From Campylobacter showae (GTDB lineage Bacteria; Campylobacterota; Campylobacteria; Campylobacterales; Campylobacteraceae), in assembly GCF_004803815.1 (NCBI RefSeq), contig NZ_CP012544.1, forward strand, positions 1,488,001-1,552,000: a stretch of DNA of 64,000 nucleotides. Reading direction: 5' to 3'. The translations under genes were made by a program, and so were the position numbers. Below are positions 33,998-44,575 of this stretch, piece by piece (positions within the stretch are counted from its first letter, which is position 1; the number at the start of each line of letters is the position of its first letter). The notes under the pieces were generated by a model. The model was given only the letters and a program-made list of their open reading frames with translations, searched no databases and was not told the origin of the DNA.

Positions 33998-34468
33998 TTA
34001 CGCCTCCAAATTTTTATATAAGCTTAGCATCTCGATCACGCCCGTCATCGCCTCAAAGCCCTTATTTCCAGCCTTTGAGCCTGCTCGCTCGATGGCTTGC
34101 TCGATGCTATCTACCGTTAGTACGCCAAATGTCACCGGCTTGCCGTATTTTAGCGTCACGTTTGCGATGCCTTTGGTCGTCTCGGCGCTCACGTAGTCAA
34201 AGTGTGGTGTAGAGCCGCGTATCACCGCTCCCACGCAGCAAATAGCGTCAAATTTACCGCTAGCTAGAGCCTTTTCAAGCGCCATAGGTATCTCAAACGC
34301 GCCCGGCACTAAAATCAAGCTCAAATTTTTCTCGTCTCCGCCGTGGCGCAAAAATGCGTCCCTCGCGCCCTCGACCAGCCTATCGGTGATAATGTGGTTA
34401 AACCTAGCGCCCACTATGGCAATCTTCTCGCCGCCTCTTAAAGCCAAATTTCCTTCGATTATTTTCAT
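33998..34468 (-). CDS. ribH: 6,7-dimethyl-8-ribityllumazine synthase
   Basis: 156 residues. It condenses the ribityl-diaminouracil with dihydroxybutanone phosphate, the penultimate step of riboflavin synthesis; the enzyme forms pentamers or 60-mer shells. Signature segments are [47 protein letters not shown] (catalytic His) and [25 protein letters not shown] precedes the start. It lies between the SMR genes and nusB. Confidence 0.96.
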   Translation of the reverse strand: MKIIEGNLALRGGEKIAIVGARFNHIITDRLVEGARDAFLRHGGDEKNLSLILVPGAFEIPMALEKALASGKFDAICCVGAVIRGSTPHFDYVSAETTKGIANVTLKYGKPVTFGVLTVDSIEQAIERAGSKAGNKGFEAMTGVIEMLSLYKNLEA

Positions 34469-34479
34469 GGTTTCTCCTT

Positions 34480-34803
34480 TTAGATTATTTTTAACATTAC
34501 CGCGCTTAGCGTTATTAGCGATAGATAAAACGCCTTTTGCACGCTCATTTTTTCTTTATCAAACACTATCCCGATACCCACGGCTCCGACCGCTCCGATG
34601 CCCGTCCAGATCGCGTACGCCACCGACATCGGCATCGCCTGCATCGCGTAGCTCAAAAGCCAAAGCGAAATGGCAAAATTTGCGACTAAAATCAAAAAAT
34701 TCGCCGCCTTTTTCACGCCGAAGCTTTTTTGAAATTTGGTTAGAAAAAATACGCCCGAGACCTCGCAGAACCCAGCCGCCAAAAGAGCCAAAACATGCGT
34801 CAA
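34480..34803 (-). CDS. Small multidrug resistance (SMR) family protein, subunit 1
   Basis: 107 residues, four membrane helices. The essential membrane glutamate is in [13 protein letters not shown] (Glu14), with [21 protein letters not shown], the SMR signature. It is adjacent to and overlapped by (four bases) a second SMR gene, the layout of paired heterodimeric exporters such as YkkCD or EbrAB. It would export cationic toxicants or guanidinium using protons. Substrate unknown. Confidence 0.85.
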   Translation of the reverse strand: MTHVLALLAAGFCEVSGVFFLTKFQKSFGVKKAANFLILVANFAISLWLLSYAMQAMPMSVAYAIWTGIGAVGAVGIGIVFDKEKMSVQKAFYLSLITLSAVMLKII

Positions 34804-35129
34804 GATTTTAGCCTTTTTAGCCCCAGCACGCCCACGATCAGCGTCGCTATGAAAAATAGCCGCAATAAATCCGGCGTCTGGCCGCTTGCGCGAAATTCGC
34901 TCACAATCTCGGCGATCACGACGAAAAACGCCCCAAGCCCCACAAACACGGTGTATGTGATACTAATGGGCAAGTATTTCATCGCCATGATAAAGGACGT
35001 AAAGCTAACGCAAACGAGCATCGCAGTGAGCGCGATCTCTGGCGCGCTTGATGCATGTTTTAGCCCGTACGCCCAGCCGCACTCGGCGACCGCGCCGCCT
35101 AGCACCCACAAAAAGCCCTTAGTTTGCAT
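34800..35129 (-). CDS. Small multidrug resistance (SMR) family protein, subunit 2
   Basis: 109 residues, four membrane helices. [13 protein letters not shown] carries the conserved glutamate in a SugE/Gdx-like context (compare 'LEVVWAIGLKY'), followed by [19 protein letters not shown]. It overlaps kdsA by 11 bases and the first SMR gene by four. I do not recall such a pair between kdsA and ribH in C. jejuni, so it appears to be an insertion into a conserved operon. A guanidinium exporter is a possibility; no guanidine riboswitch is seen. Confidence 0.85.
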   Translation of the reverse strand: MQTKGFLWVLGGAVAECGWAYGLKHASSAPEIALTAMLVCVSFTSFIMAMKYLPISITYTVFVGLGAFFVVIAEIVSEFRASGQTPDLLRLFFIATLIVGVLGLKRLKS

Positions 35130-35928
35130 CGCCTAGGGCTTCTTTTATCTTAAAAATTTGAGCGATATTTGCGTCCAGTTCGTCCAAATTTAGCATATTC
35201 GGCCCGTCGCAAAGCGCCTCGCAAGGATTTACGTGCGTCTCGTAGAAAAATCCGTCCACGCCGGCAGCTGCCGCAGCTCGCGCTAGATAAGGCACAAATT
35301 TCGCGTCTCCGCCGCTTTTCTCACCCAAAGCCGACGGCATCTGCACGCTATGAGTAGCGTCGAAAATCACGGGCGCAAATTCTCTCATCAGCACCAAATT
35401 TCGCATATCTACGACTAAATTTCCATAGCCAAAGGTACTACCTCGCTCGGTTAGCCACACGCCGTTTTGTTTAGCAATCTCGTATCCGTCGCCCTTTACG
35501 CCGCGCGTTTCTAGCACTTTTTTGACCGAGTGCTTCATCGCAGATGCTGCTAAAAACTGCCCCTTTTTGATATTTACCACCGCTTTTGTCTTAGCCGCAG
35601 CCACGAGCAAATCTGTCTGGCGACATAAAAACGCGGGGATTTGCAGCACGTCGGCTACTTCGCCTACGGGTGCGGCCTGGTAGCTCTCGTGGATATCGGT
35701 TAAAATTTTAAAACCAAATTCCTTTTTTACCTTAGCTAAAATTTCGCACCCTTTTTCAAGTCCAGGCCCGCGAAACGAGCTTATACTCGTGCGATTTGCC
35801 TTGTCAAAGCTTGATTTGAAATAAAAATCTATCCGCTTATCTTCGTTAAATTTAACTAGCCTTTTTGCCACGTCAAAAACGAGCTGCTCGCTCTCGATGA
35901 CGCAAGGCCCCGCTATTAGTATCATCAT
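35119..35928 (-). CDS. kdsA: 3-deoxy-8-phosphooctulonate synthase (KDO-8-P synthase)
   Basis: 269 residues. It joins phosphoenolpyruvate and arabinose 5-phosphate for the lipooligosaccharide inner core. Landmarks: [60 protein letters not shown], and [10 protein letters not shown] with FYETHVNP. The Cys and His typical of metal-dependent KdsA are present (AGPCVIES). It overlaps its neighbours on both sides, so it is part of the leftward operon. Confidence 0.96.
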   Translation of the reverse strand: MMILIAGPCVIESEQLVFDVAKRLVKFNEDKRIDFYFKSSFDKANRTSISSFRGPGLEKGCEILAKVKKEFGFKILTDIHESYQAAPVGEVADVLQIPAFLCRQTDLLVAAAKTKAVVNIKKGQFLAASAMKHSVKKVLETRGVKGDGYEIAKQNGVWLTERGSTFGYGNLVVDMRNLVLMREFAPVIFDATHSVQMPSALGEKSGGDAKFVPYLARAAAAAGVDGFFYETHVNPCEALCDGPNMLNLDELDANIAQIFKIKEALGDAN

Positions 35929-36818
35929 CTCTCCCTTGCTACGATTATTCCGCTGATAACGACCAGCATTATACCAAAAAACGCCGCCGCATTAGGCAGC
36001 GTATCGCCCATAAAAAAGCCGATGACGAGCGAAAATACGACATCCATATAGCTTATCGCGGCTACCGAGCCCGCCTTTTTGCTCGCCGCATACGCCTTCG
36101 TCATATAAAACTGGAAAAAATAACCCGCAAGCCCCATTAGCGCGATTAAAATTATGCCTTTAAAATCGGGCACGGTAAAGGGCGCTAGTAAAAAATCTAA
36201 AGGCTCAAATTTGACCCACTCGGCAGCGCCCATCAGCAGCATCGGCAGCGCCGTTCCCCACGCCATAAAGCTAAGCACGATAACACTCGTGTCGTAGCTT
36301 TTGCGCAGCGAACGCACGCTAAGCATCGCCAGCGCAGCCCCTACGCCGCTCCAAAGACCCAGCCAGTCAGTTTTACTGATACCTAAATTTGGCTGGATGA
36401 TAAAAAGTATCCCGATAAAGCCCAGAAATATCGCGCCCCAACCCTTTTTGCTAAGCGCTTCTTTTAAGAAAATCGCCGCAAAAATCGCCGTGAAAATGGG
36501 GCTGGTTTTTTGAAAAGTATAGGCAGCGCCTAAATTTATGTGAGCGATGTTGTAAAAAAGAGCAAAAAGCGCGACCGTGCCGATAAAACCGCGAAACATC
36601 AGCACCCAAAACTGCCCGCCTTTTTGATGCGTCGGCGGCCTTTTGTAAATGGCGTAAAGCACGATAGCAAGGCCGACGGCGTTTCTAAAAAACACAACCT
36701 CGATGCTTGACATCTGCTCGCTCAAAACTTTCGCAAAGCCTCCGACGGCAGCAAAAAACATACACGCGATGATCATATAATAAGCGCCCAAATGGTGCAA
36801 AACGTATCTACGAAACAA
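35925..36818 (-). CDS. EamA/DMT-family transporter
   Basis: 297 residues from TTG 36818, chosen because AAAGGA lies six bases upstream; an ATG further out (36854) has no such site. It has ten membrane helices in two EamA repeats ([24 protein letters not shown] and, in the second half, [22 protein letters not shown]). Such carriers move small metabolites or export amino acids and purines; the substrate here is unknown. It is the first gene of the leftward operon through pyrF and diverges from der. Confidence 0.85.
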   Translation of the reverse strand: MFRRYVLHHLGAYYMIIACMFFAAVGGFAKVLSEQMSSIEVVFFRNAVGLAIVLYAIYKRPPTHQKGGQFWVLMFRGFIGTVALFALFYNIAHINLGAAYTFQKTSPIFTAIFAAIFLKEALSKKGWGAIFLGFIGILFIIQPNLGISKTDWLGLWSGVGAALAMLSVRSLRKSYDTSVIVLSFMAWGTALPMLLMGAAEWVKFEPLDFLLAPFTVPDFKGIILIALMGLAGYFFQFYMTKAYAASKKAGSVAAISYMDVVFSLVIGFFMGDTLPNAAAFFGIMLVVISGIIVARER

Positions 36819-36956
36819 AATTTTTCCTTTAAATTTAGGCGTATTGTAATGCAAAACGGCTTAAATTTATAAACAATGTAAGCAAAAAATTTGTATAATT
36901 GGGATTTAACGCGGCGAACTTCGCCGTAAATATAACGGGATTTTTAAGGGAAAATT

Positions 36957-38360
36957 TTGCAAAAGATAATTTTAGTCGGCAAGCCAAACGTCGGCAAAAG
37001 CTCGCTCTTTAACCGCCTAGCCGGCAGACGTATAGCCATCACCAGCGACGTTAGCGGTACGACGCGAGATACGAACAAAACGATTATAGAAATTTACGAT
37101 AGAAGCTGCGTTTTGATCGACAGCGGCGGACTCGACGATAGTAGCGAGCTCTTTAAAAACGTCAAGGCAAAAACCCTAGCCGAAGCTAGAAGCTCGGATG
37201 CGATCATCTTTATGGTCGATGGCAAAATGATGCCTAGTGACGAGGACAAAGCCCTATACTACGCGCTTTTAAAGCTAAATTTACCGACCGCGCTCGTAAT
37301 CAACAAAATAGACAGCAAAAAAGACGAGCTGCGAAGCTACGAGTTTGCAAATTTCGGCGCAAAAACGAGCTTTGCCATCTCGGTTAGCCATAACGCAGGC
37401 ATAGACGAGCTAGCGGACTGGATCTATAAACAGCTAAAAGACGAGATTCGCCCCGACGTAGGTGAAGATCTGGACGAGTTTTTAGAAAATTTCGGCGACG
37501 ACGGCGAGGTGGTTAGGGAGATGTCGGCTCGCGAGGATTATGAACGCAAAAATATCCAAGTAGGCATCATAGGACGCGTAAACGTCGGCAAAAGCTCGCT
37601 TCTAAACGCGCTAGTAAAAGAGTCCCGCGCGGTCGTGAGCGACATAGCCGGCACGACGATAGACCCGGTAAACGAGACTTTCGTCTATGAGGATAGAGTT
37701 TTTGAGTTCGTCGATACCGCGGGTATCAGAAAACGCGGCAAGATAGAAGGCATCGAAAGATACGCGCTAAACCGCACAGAGTCCGCGCTAGAGCTAGCCG
37801 ACATCGCGCTTTTGGTGCTTGATAGCTCCGAGCCGCTAACCGAGCTTGACGAGCGTATCGCGGGCCTTGCGGCTAAATTTGAGCTGGGCGTCATCATCGT
37901 GCTAAACAAATGGGACAAAAGCGAGGAAGATTTTGATAAATTTAGCCGCGAGATCAGGGATAAATTTAAATTTCTCGCCTACGCGCCTATCATCAGCGTG
38001 AGCGCGCTCGGCGGCAAAAGGGTGCATAAAATTTACCCGCTGATATTAGAAGTTTATAAAAACTACACGCAAAAAATCCAAACCGCAAGGCTAAACGAAG
38101 CTATCGAAGAGGCGGTAAAAGCGCATCCTATACCGCGCGAAAAGGGTAAGAGCGTGAAAATTTACTACGCAGTGCAGTTTGGTTTCGCGCCGCCAAAAAT
38201 CGCACTCGTGATGAACCGTCCGCGCGCCCTGCACTTTAGCTACAAGCGCTACCTGACAAACAAACTGCGCGAAAAATTTGATCTATCCGGCACTCCTATC
38301 GTGCTGATACCGAAAAATCGTAGCGGCTCGGACGAGGAAAACGAGGGAAGAAGTGAGTAA
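36957..38360 (+). CDS. der: GTPase Der (EngA)
   Basis: 467 residues from TTG with AAGGG upstream. It has two tandem GTPase domains: P-loops GKPNVGKSS (about 7-15) and GRVNVGKSS (about 205-213), switch regions SGTTRDT and AGTTIDP, G3 DSGGL and DTAGI, G4 NKID and NKWD, then the KH-like C-terminal domain ([15 protein letters not shown]). It assists assembly of the 50S ribosomal subunit. The end overlaps the aroK start by eight bases. Order der-aroK-trpS-serS is the same as in C. jejuni (Cj0386-0389). Confidence 0.96.
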   Translation: MQKIILVGKPNVGKSSLFNRLAGRRIAITSDVSGTTRDTNKTIIEIYDRSCVLIDSGGLDDSSELFKNVKAKTLAEARSSDAIIFMVDGKMMPSDEDKALYYALLKLNLPTALVINKIDSKKDELRSYEFANFGAKTSFAISVSHNAGIDELADWIYKQLKDEIRPDVGEDLDEFLENFGDDGEVVREMSAREDYERKNIQVGIIGRVNVGKSSLLNALVKESRAVVSDIAGTTIDPVNETFVYEDRVFEFVDTAGIRKRGKIEGIERYALNRTESALELADIALLVLDSSEPLTELDERIAGLAAKFELGVIIVLNKWDKSEEDFDKFSREIRDKFKFLAYAPIISVSALGGKRVHKIYPLILEVYKNYTQKIQTARLNEAIEEAVKAHPIPREKGKSVKIYYAVQFGFAPPKIALVMNRPRALHFSYKRYLTNKLREKFDLSGTPIVLIPKNRSGSDEENEGRSE

Positions 38361-38880
38361 AAATTTAGTTTTTATCGGCTTTATGGGCGTGGGCAAAGGC
38401 ACGGTGGCAAGGCACATCGCAAAAAAAATGGGCAAACTGTTTTTGGATACCGACGAGCTGATCGAAAGCGAGCAAAATTTAAAAGTACGAGAAATTTTCG
38501 AGAAAAAAGGCGAGGAGTATTTTAGAAAATGCGAGGCAAAACTCGCTAAAAAGCTGGCTAAAAACGTAAAATCCTCGGTGATAGCGGCAGGCGGCGGCTT
38601 TGCAAAGGTTAAAGGCCTTAAAAAAATCGGTAAAATCATCTATCTAAAATCAAGTTTCGAGGCGATTTTAAAGCGCATAGACGAGAGCGGCGAAGCGCAG
38701 ATGCACTATGCCAAGCGCCCGCTTTTGCGCGATCTAAACGCAGCAAAAAAGCTTTTTGACGAGAGAAAAAAGATGTATAAAAGCGTCGCCGATCTCATAA
38801 TCGACGTCGAGGGCAAAGAGCTGGAGCAAGTCGCGAAAGAGATCGAGGCGCAACTAAAATCAAGAAAAAGGACTAAGTAA
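38353..38880 (+). CDS. aroK: Shikimate kinase
   Basis: 175 residues from GTG 38353, inside the end of der. It phosphorylates shikimate in aromatic amino acid synthesis. The P-loop reads [12 protein letters not shown] (8-19; the usual GKST is GKGT), with the shikimate-binding DTDELIE (about 33-39), FRKCE, AAGGGF and the lid region YAKRPLL. A 408-base gap follows before trpS. Length is normal. Confidence 0.94.
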   Translation: MSKNLVFIGFMGVGKGTVARHIAKKMGKLFLDTDELIESEQNLKVREIFEKKGEEYFRKCEAKLAKKLAKNVKSSVIAAGGGFAKVKGLKKIGKIIYLKSSFEAILKRIDESGEAQMHYAKRPLLRDLNAAKKLFDERKKMYKSVADLIIDVEGKELEQVAKEIEAQLKSRKRTK

Positions 38881-39288
38881 AATTTTGGTTAAAATTTAAG
38901 CGTAAATTTTAAAATTTGTGGTTTTAAATTTCTTTTTTAAATTTGAGCGGTTTAAATTTAATGCGAAAGCGTTTGGCTGTATCGGCGTGAAAATTCGGAG
39001 TGGTTTGTATCGCTGAAATTTGAGTAGCGAATGTCAAATCTTAAGTGAGCTAAAATTTAAGTTCAAATTTGATGGATTTCAAAAGTTTAATACAACAAAA
39101 ATAAGCGGCAATATCGTCAAATAGCCGTGCAAATTTTATAAAAACAAAAAATAAGGCGCGATATTTTTTCGCTAGACGCGGCAGATTTTGCTTTGCGAAT
39201 GAGGCGCACTTGTCGTGCGTCGCAGTGAAGCAAAGCAAAATCTAACAAAGTAAAGCGAAAAAAGATAAGCCGCAAAAAAGGATAAAAT
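38881..39288. other. 408-bp gap between aroK and trpS
   Basis: No supported gene. It is rich in AAATTT words (for example around 38895-38965) and in TTTGCTT/AAGCAAA repeats near 39185-39245 (GATTTTGCTTTGC and GCAAAGCAAAATC are complementary at 39184-39196 and 39230-39242), which may form a hairpin in the trpS leader. No T-box or other known riboswitch is recognised. Confidence 0.4.
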
Positions 39289-40254
39289 TTGAGAGTACTA
39301 ACGGGTTTGCAACCAAGTGGCAAACTACACCTAGGCAACTACTTCGCCTCGATCAAACAAATGGTTGAGGCGCAGGGGCAAAGCGAGATGTTTATGTTTA
39401 TCGCAAACTACCACGCGATGACCTCGGTCGCCGACGCGGGGAAGCTAAAACAAAACACTTATGAGGCGGCGAGCGCGTTTTTGTCGCTGGGTATCGATCC
39501 GCAAAAGAGCGTATTTTGGGTACAAAGCGACGTAAAAGAGGTTTTAGAGCTCTACTGGATACTGAGCCAATACACCCCGATGGGCCTGCTAGAGCGCGCT
39601 CACAGCTACAAGGACAAGGTCGCAAAGGGTCTTACCTCGCATCACGGGCTTTTTAGTTATCCCGTTTTGATGGCGGCAGATATCCTGCTATACGGCGCGC
39701 AGGTCGTACCAGTGGGCAAGGATCAGATCCAGCACGTCGAGATCGCACGCGACATCGCGATCAAATTTAACAACGAGCACGGCGATATCTTCGTCCTGCC
39801 GGAGTACAAAGTCGATGAAAACGTAGCTACCGTGCCGGGCACCGACGGCGCGAAAATGAGCAAAAGCTACGGCAACACGATAGATATTTTCGCCAGCACT
39901 AAAGAGCTAAAAAAGCAAATTTCAAGCATCGTGACGACCTCCGAGCCGCTTGAAGCGCCTAAGCAGTGGCAAAACTGCAACGTCTATAATATCGCTAAAT
40001 TATTCCTAGACGAGGACGGACAGCGCGACTTGCAGGCTAGATATGAGCGCGGCGGCGAGGGACACGGACACTTTAAGATGTATCTAAACGAGCTGGTTTG
40101 GGGCTATTTTGCGGATGCGAGAGAGAAATTTGATTATTATCTAAATCACGCTGGCGAAGTGGATGAAATTTTAAACGAAGGCGCGAAAAGAGCGCGAGCC
40201 GTAGCGGCTCCGATAATGGAAAAAATACGCGCCGCAACCGGCATCTATAAATAA
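39289..40254 (+). CDS. trpS: Tryptophanyl-tRNA synthetase
   Basis: 321 residues from TTG with AAAAAGGAT upstream. Class I synthetase charging tRNA-Trp. The ATP signature TGLQPSGKLHLGNYF (5-19, HIGH variant HLGN) and the KMSKS loop as KMSKSYGN (about 193-200) are both present, and the Trp pocket VGKDQIQHVEIARDIA is typical. Length is normal for bacterial TrpRS. The next gene starts 15 bases on. Confidence 0.96.
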   Translation: MRVLTGLQPSGKLHLGNYFASIKQMVEAQGQSEMFMFIANYHAMTSVADAGKLKQNTYEAASAFLSLGIDPQKSVFWVQSDVKEVLELYWILSQYTPMGLLERAHSYKDKVAKGLTSHHGLFSYPVLMAADILLYGAQVVPVGKDQIQHVEIARDIAIKFNNEHGDIFVLPEYKVDENVATVPGTDGAKMSKSYGNTIDIFASTKELKKQISSIVTTSEPLEAPKQWQNCNVYNIAKLFLDEDGQRDLQARYERGGEGHGHFKMYLNELVWGYFADAREKFDYYLNHAGEVDEILNEGAKRARAVAAPIMEKIRAATGIYK

Positions 40255-40269
40255 ATTTAAAGGAAAAAA

Positions 40270-40710
40270 GTGCAAGCAATCTACCCTTACGCGCATCTTA
40301 TTCATCTTATCTGCGCTATCATTTTCGTCGGATTTTTATTTTTCGACGTGATTATTTTTTCAAGAGCCAAAAAGAAACTGCCCGCAGATATAGCGCAAAA
40401 AGCGCAGCAGGCTATCTCAAGCGTCGCGATAAAGATTATGTCGCTTTGCGTGCTGATTTTGATTTTAACGGGCGGCATGATGATGAGCAGCTGGGTTGGC
40501 TCGAAGGCGGGCGGATATTTCGCGTCAAATTTACAAACCGTGTTGATGATAAAGGTTATTTTAGCGATGCTGATATTTGCGGCGGTAGCGACCAATCTCG
40601 CGTGCAAATTTATACTAAAGCGCCCTAGCCCGCTGGGCAACATTCATCCGTTTGCGTTTGTGGCTGCGGCGATCATCGTGATACTTGCTAAAGTTATGTT
40701 TATGGTTTAA
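40270..40710 (+). CDS. Small four-helix membrane protein (CopD-like)
   Basis: 146 residues from GTG 40270 (AAAGGAAAA upstream). It has four hydrophobic helices (about 8-26, 50-72, 88-108 and 122-145) with histidines at the start of the first (YAHLIHLICAIIFVG), reminiscent of CopD/DUF2269-type proteins that may bind haem or copper. It lies between trpS and serS, where I recall no gene in C. jejuni. Family assignment is tentative; substrate unknown. Confidence 0.65.
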   Translation: MQAIYPYAHLIHLICAIIFVGFLFFDVIIFSRAKKKLPADIAQKAQQAISSVAIKIMSLCVLILILTGGMMMSSWVGSKAGGYFASNLQTVLMIKVILAMLIFAAVATNLACKFILKRPSPLGNIHPFAFVAAAIIVILAKVMFMV

Positions 40711-40719
40711 GGAGAGGAC

Positions 40720-41964
40720 ATGATAAATTTAAAACTACTCGACACTCGCTACGACGAGTTCGTAAAAAAATTACAAGGCAAAAACGTAAAGCCCGAGGTT
40801 TTAAACGAGCTTTTGACAACATTTAACGAGCTAAAAGCCAAACGTCAAGCCCTAGAAAATTTCCAAGCGATCCAAAATGCTAAGAGCAAAGAGCTAGGCA
40901 TAAAGGCTAGAAACGGCGAGAACACCGACGAGCTAAAAAACGAGCTAAATTTAAACAAAGCAGCGATGGGAGATGCCGCAGAAATCGTGCGCGCATACGA
41001 GGAAAAGCTAGAAAACATCGCAAGCTGCGTGCCTAATATTACCGATGACGACGTGCCGTTTGGCAAGGACGAGGACGATAACGTCTGCGTAAAAACGGTG
41101 CTTGAGCCTACCAAATTTGACTTCGCGCCAAAGGAGCACTGGGAGCTTGGCGAGAGCTTAGGCTGGCTTGATTTCGAGCGCGGCGTTAAGCTATCAGGCT
41201 CGCGCTTTTGCGTGCTAAAGGGCATGGGAGCGCGCCTATCAAGAGCGCTAGTTAACTACATGATCGACTTTAACAACGCGCGCGGCTTTGAACTGGTTAA
41301 CGTACCGTTTTTGGTAAATGCAAACACGCTTTACGGCACCGGACAGTTGCCTAAATTTGAAGACGATCTATATAAGGCTCAGGGCGAGGACCTGTATCTA
41401 ATCCCTACTAGTGAGGTGCCGGTGACGAATCTTTATAATGACGAAATTTTACCCGTAGAGAGCTTACCGATAAAGATGACTTGCTACTCGGCGTGCTTCC
41501 GTAAAGAAGCGGGCTCCGCCGGACGCGACACGCGCGGCATGATACGCCAACATCAGTTTGAAAAGGTCGAGCTCGTAGCCATCACGACTCCAGAGCTTAG
41601 CGCACAGATGCTAGACGAGATGGTAGCGTGCGCCAGCGACTTACTAACGAGCCTTGGATTGCCGCACCGCCACATGTTGCTTTGCAGCGGAGACCTTGGC
41701 TTTAGCGCGGCAAAGACGATAGACCTCGAGGTCTGGCTACCGGGGCAAAACAAATACCGCGAGATAAGCTCGGTGTCAAATACCCGCGACTTCCAAGCGC
41801 GCAGGGCTAAAATCCGCTACAAAGACGGCAAGAAAAACGCTCTGGTAAACACCCTAAACGGCTCGAGCCTAGCCGTAGGTAGGACTCTCATAGCAATAAT
41901 GGAAAACTACCAAAAAGCAGACGGCAGCATCGAGATCCCGGAAGTTCTTAAAAGGTACATGTAG
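40720..41964 (+). CDS. serS: Seryl-tRNA synthetase
   Basis: 414 residues. Class II synthetase charging tRNA-Ser and tRNA-Sec. The N-terminal antiparallel coiled-coil arm (about 25-105) is followed by the catalytic core: motif 2 [25 protein letters not shown] and motif 3 [18 protein letters not shown], with TSEVPVTN for serine recognition. AGGAG precedes the ATG. Its stop overlaps the next start by one base. Confidence 0.97.
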   Translation: MINLKLLDTRYDEFVKKLQGKNVKPEVLNELLTTFNELKAKRQALENFQAIQNAKSKELGIKARNGENTDELKNELNLNKAAMGDAAEIVRAYEEKLENIASCVPNITDDDVPFGKDEDDNVCVKTVLEPTKFDFAPKEHWELGESLGWLDFERGVKLSGSRFCVLKGMGARLSRALVNYMIDFNNARGFELVNVPFLVNANTLYGTGQLPKFEDDLYKAQGEDLYLIPTSEVPVTNLYNDEILPVESLPIKMTCYSACFRKEAGSAGRDTRGMIRQHQFEKVELVAITTPELSAQMLDEMVACASDLLTSLGLPHRHMLLCSGDLGFSAAKTIDLEVWLPGQNKYREISSVSNTRDFQARRAKIRYKDGKKNALVNTLNGSSLAVGRTLIAIMENYQKADGSIEIPEVLKRYM

Positions 41965-44354
41965 TGGCGCAAAACAACGATGAAAACGTAGTAATCCTCG
42001 AAGAGGCCGAAACCCAGCTAAGCGACAAAGAGCCCCGACCGGAAGAACAAGAAGGTGGCGAAAGCGACGAGCTGGTTTCGCTCGACGAGCTAGAACCAGT
42101 AGTTCCCGAACAAACCGCAGACGCGCAAGAAGAGGCTAAAAAAAGCAAGAAAAAGCTTTTTATCATCGGAGGATCGGCGGGCGCGCTCGTCATCATCTTG
42201 GCCGTAGTTTTGTTTTTCGTTTTTAGAGGCGAGAAAAAGCCGCCGATAGACGAAAAACAGATCGTAAAAGATATCGAGGAGCACTACGAGTCGCAAAAAT
42301 TCGGCAGCTCAAAGATCGACGACATGATCGCTAAGGCAAATTTACTCTACGAAAAGGGCAATAAATTTGAGGCGCTGAAAATCTACGAAAACATCGCAGT
42401 TTATAACCAAAGCCTCTCAAACTATAATCTCGGCGTTTCGCAGATGAGGCAGGGCAAATTTGAAGACGCGCTAAAAAGCTTTAAAAAAGCTATCGACAAT
42501 AATGAAAACGTCGCCGTTAGCGCCATAAATGCCGCAGTCAGCTCACTGGAGCTAAAAAACGAGCAAAATTTTAACTACTACATAAATCTCGCAAGCTCGT
42601 TTTTATATAAAGAAGCAGACTCTCCGCTATACAACTACTACTACGCGCTCATAAACTACTATAAAGGCCAATACGTCGAGGCCCTAGCGGCCCTCTCGCA
42701 CGCCGAAAACGGCTACTATAAAGATCGCTACGACTACCTAGCGGCTAAAATTTTAAGCTTTATCGGCGACGATGCCGAAGCGATAAAAAAGCTCGAAGCC
42801 CAAAAAGAATTTGACGCAGATCTAGCTCTGGGTATGCTCTACGCAAGGCTCGGGCAATATGAAAAGGCCAGAAACAGACTAAATTTAGCACTCAACAAAG
42901 GCGGCGACTCAAATAAAATAAACTCGATGATAGCCATCATCAACCTAAAAGACGGCAATTTTGAAGCTGCGACCAATGAAATAAAAGCTGTTTTTCACGA
43001 GGATCCGCTATTTTTAAATGCGAATTTCCCGATCAAAACGATCCTAAAACCAGAGCTTTTCGACGTAAATTTAGCTCAGGCGCACTTTAGAAACGACCTG
43101 TTTTTCGACAAAACCAAACGCTACGAGACGCTATTTTACTTCGCGCCTTATAAAGTTTTTGACCCGAACCAAACGATAAACTACATAAGAAAAGGCGGAG
43201 TTAGCCTATTTTTGGACGATGCAAGCGCAGCGGGAAACTACCTAAACGCTAGCGGCGCTCTCTCAAAGGTAAATTTAGAGCTCTCATCAGCCATCGCAAA
43301 CGCCCTAAACTACAAGCTAAAGCAGGCTAACGCGCAGTTCGCCTCGCTCATCTCGCTATATCCCGAACACTCGGTTTTACACTACGATCTGGCACTTAGC
43401 TACGCGCAGCTGGGCAACTTTAGCATGGCGGCGAAACACTTTATCACGAGCTATCACCTAGACCCGACAAATCACCTAGCAGGCGTACTGGGCGCTATCG
43501 CAAACGACATAAACGCAGTGGATAATACTAAGCTACTACAAGAGATCTCTGAAAATCTCGACCACGACTCAAGCTCGAAAGACGCACCGGTTAGCCAAGC
43601 TCTAATGGCGCTCATAGCAAATAACAGCGGCGCTTTAATGCGCTGGCTAGAAGAAGATAAGGAAGAGAGCGCGCTAAATTTAGCCTTTGACGCGATAATC
43701 GCAAAGATGACCGACAAGGGCGAGGAGTTTGCTAAAAAAACGCAAATTTTAAAGGCCAAGCTGCCTGAAGATATCGTGGCGAATATCCTTGATTTTATCG
43801 CAAACTATAAGGATGAAGGCATCAAAAAATACGTCGAGCAAATCCAAATTTACTTCCACGACAAACGGCTAAACGACGCGGCGTTTTACCACGGCGCAAA
43901 CATCATCAAAGAGCAATACATAAAGCTTTTGCAAATCTCGGGTCTACTAAACTACGAACGCGAGAAAATAAAAGCGCTACTAAAACAAGGCGCCAATAAC
44001 ACCGATTTGCTCCAGACGCTAGCTTATATCGACATTTTCACGAATGATTTTGAAGAGAGCTATCAGATCTACAACCGCATAATCGACGAATTTAAGATAA
44101 ACGACGCGGGCACGCTATTTCTAGCTGCCGTAGCCGCCATCGGCTCAAACCACCCGCAAAACGCAACCGCGCTTTTGGAGCTATCTAAGCTTACCGATCC
44201 AAATGCGATGGAAAGCCGCGTGGCGCTTGGACACCTATACCAAGAGATCGATAATATCGAAGCTGCGACGATACAATACGGACTGATAAAAGATCCAAAT
44301 TTTAAAAGCAAATTCGTTGATTTTATGATTGATTACGAGAAGCTGAAAAAGTAG
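41964..44354 (+). CDS. TPR-repeat membrane-anchored protein (flagellar-motor scaffold-type, Cj0390-like)
   Basis: 796 residues from GTG sharing a base with the serS stop. A short acidic cytoplasmic segment (1-60) precedes one membrane helix (about 65-87, KKLFIIGGSAGALVIILAVVLFF); the rest is periplasmic, helical and made of tetratricopeptide-like repeats (ALKIYENIAVYN..LGVSQMRQGKFEDALKSFKKAI). Its position after serS equals Cj0390 of C. jejuni, which from memory is a periplasmic flagellar motor scaffold component (named PflD). Topology and synteny support this; direct function is inferred. A terminator follows. Confidence 0.75.
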   Translation: MAQNNDENVVILEEAETQLSDKEPRPEEQEGGESDELVSLDELEPVVPEQTADAQEEAKKSKKKLFIIGGSAGALVIILAVVLFFVFRGEKKPPIDEKQIVKDIEEHYESQKFGSSKIDDMIAKANLLYEKGNKFEALKIYENIAVYNQSLSNYNLGVSQMRQGKFEDALKSFKKAIDNNENVAVSAINAAVSSLELKNEQNFNYYINLASSFLYKEADSPLYNYYYALINYYKGQYVEALAALSHAENGYYKDRYDYLAAKILSFIGDDAEAIKKLEAQKEFDADLALGMLYARLGQYEKARNRLNLALNKGGDSNKINSMIAIINLKDGNFEAATNEIKAVFHEDPLFLNANFPIKTILKPELFDVNLAQAHFRNDLFFDKTKRYETLFYFAPYKVFDPNQTINYIRKGGVSLFLDDASAAGNYLNASGALSKVNLELSSAIANALNYKLKQANAQFASLISLYPEHSVLHYDLALSYAQLGNFSMAAKHFITSYHLDPTNHLAGVLGAIANDINAVDNTKLLQEISENLDHDSSSKDAPVSQALMALIANNSGALMRWLEEDKEESALNLAFDAIIAKMTDKGEEFAKKTQILKAKLPEDIVANILDFIANYKDEGIKKYVEQIQIYFHDKRLNDAAFYHGANIIKEQYIKLLQISGLLNYEREKIKALLKQGANNTDLLQTLAYIDIFTNDFEESYQIYNRIIDEFKINDAGTLFLAAVAAIGSNHPQNATALLELSKLTDPNAMESRVALGHLYQEIDNIEAATIQYGLIKDPNFKSKFVDFMIDYEKLKK

Positions 44355-44361
44355 TTTATTT

Positions 44362-44410
44362 GGGCGATACGGCGATAAACTCGTCGCAAAGTCGCCCGAA
44401 TAATTTTTAT
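44362..44410 (+). terminator. Probable terminator after the TPR gene
   Basis: GGGCGA (44362-44367) pairs with TCGCCC (44392-44397), an inner GGCGA/TCGTC contact shortens the loop, and TAATTTTTAT follows. It lies eight bases beyond the stop codon. Confidence 0.6.
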
Positions 44411-44575
44411 AGATTAATAGCACCGAAGCGAAGCGGTTTTGTTAAATTTGACGAGAAGCAAAAATAACTCACCTCGTCAAATTTGATCGCCCTGATACGC
44501 TTTGCGCTATGACTAGCTATTTAAAAAACAACCGCAAATTTAAGCACGGCACTAAGCCGCGCCTAAAGCCAAATT

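Noticed and set aside
35130-35160. Guanidine riboswitch for the SMR pair
   Set aside because: The genes overlap kdsA and have no leader in which a riboswitch could fit.
39281-39300. T-box or other riboswitch before trpS
   Set aside because: No T-box (TGGNACCGCG-like) sequence or antiterminator is found in the 408-base leader.
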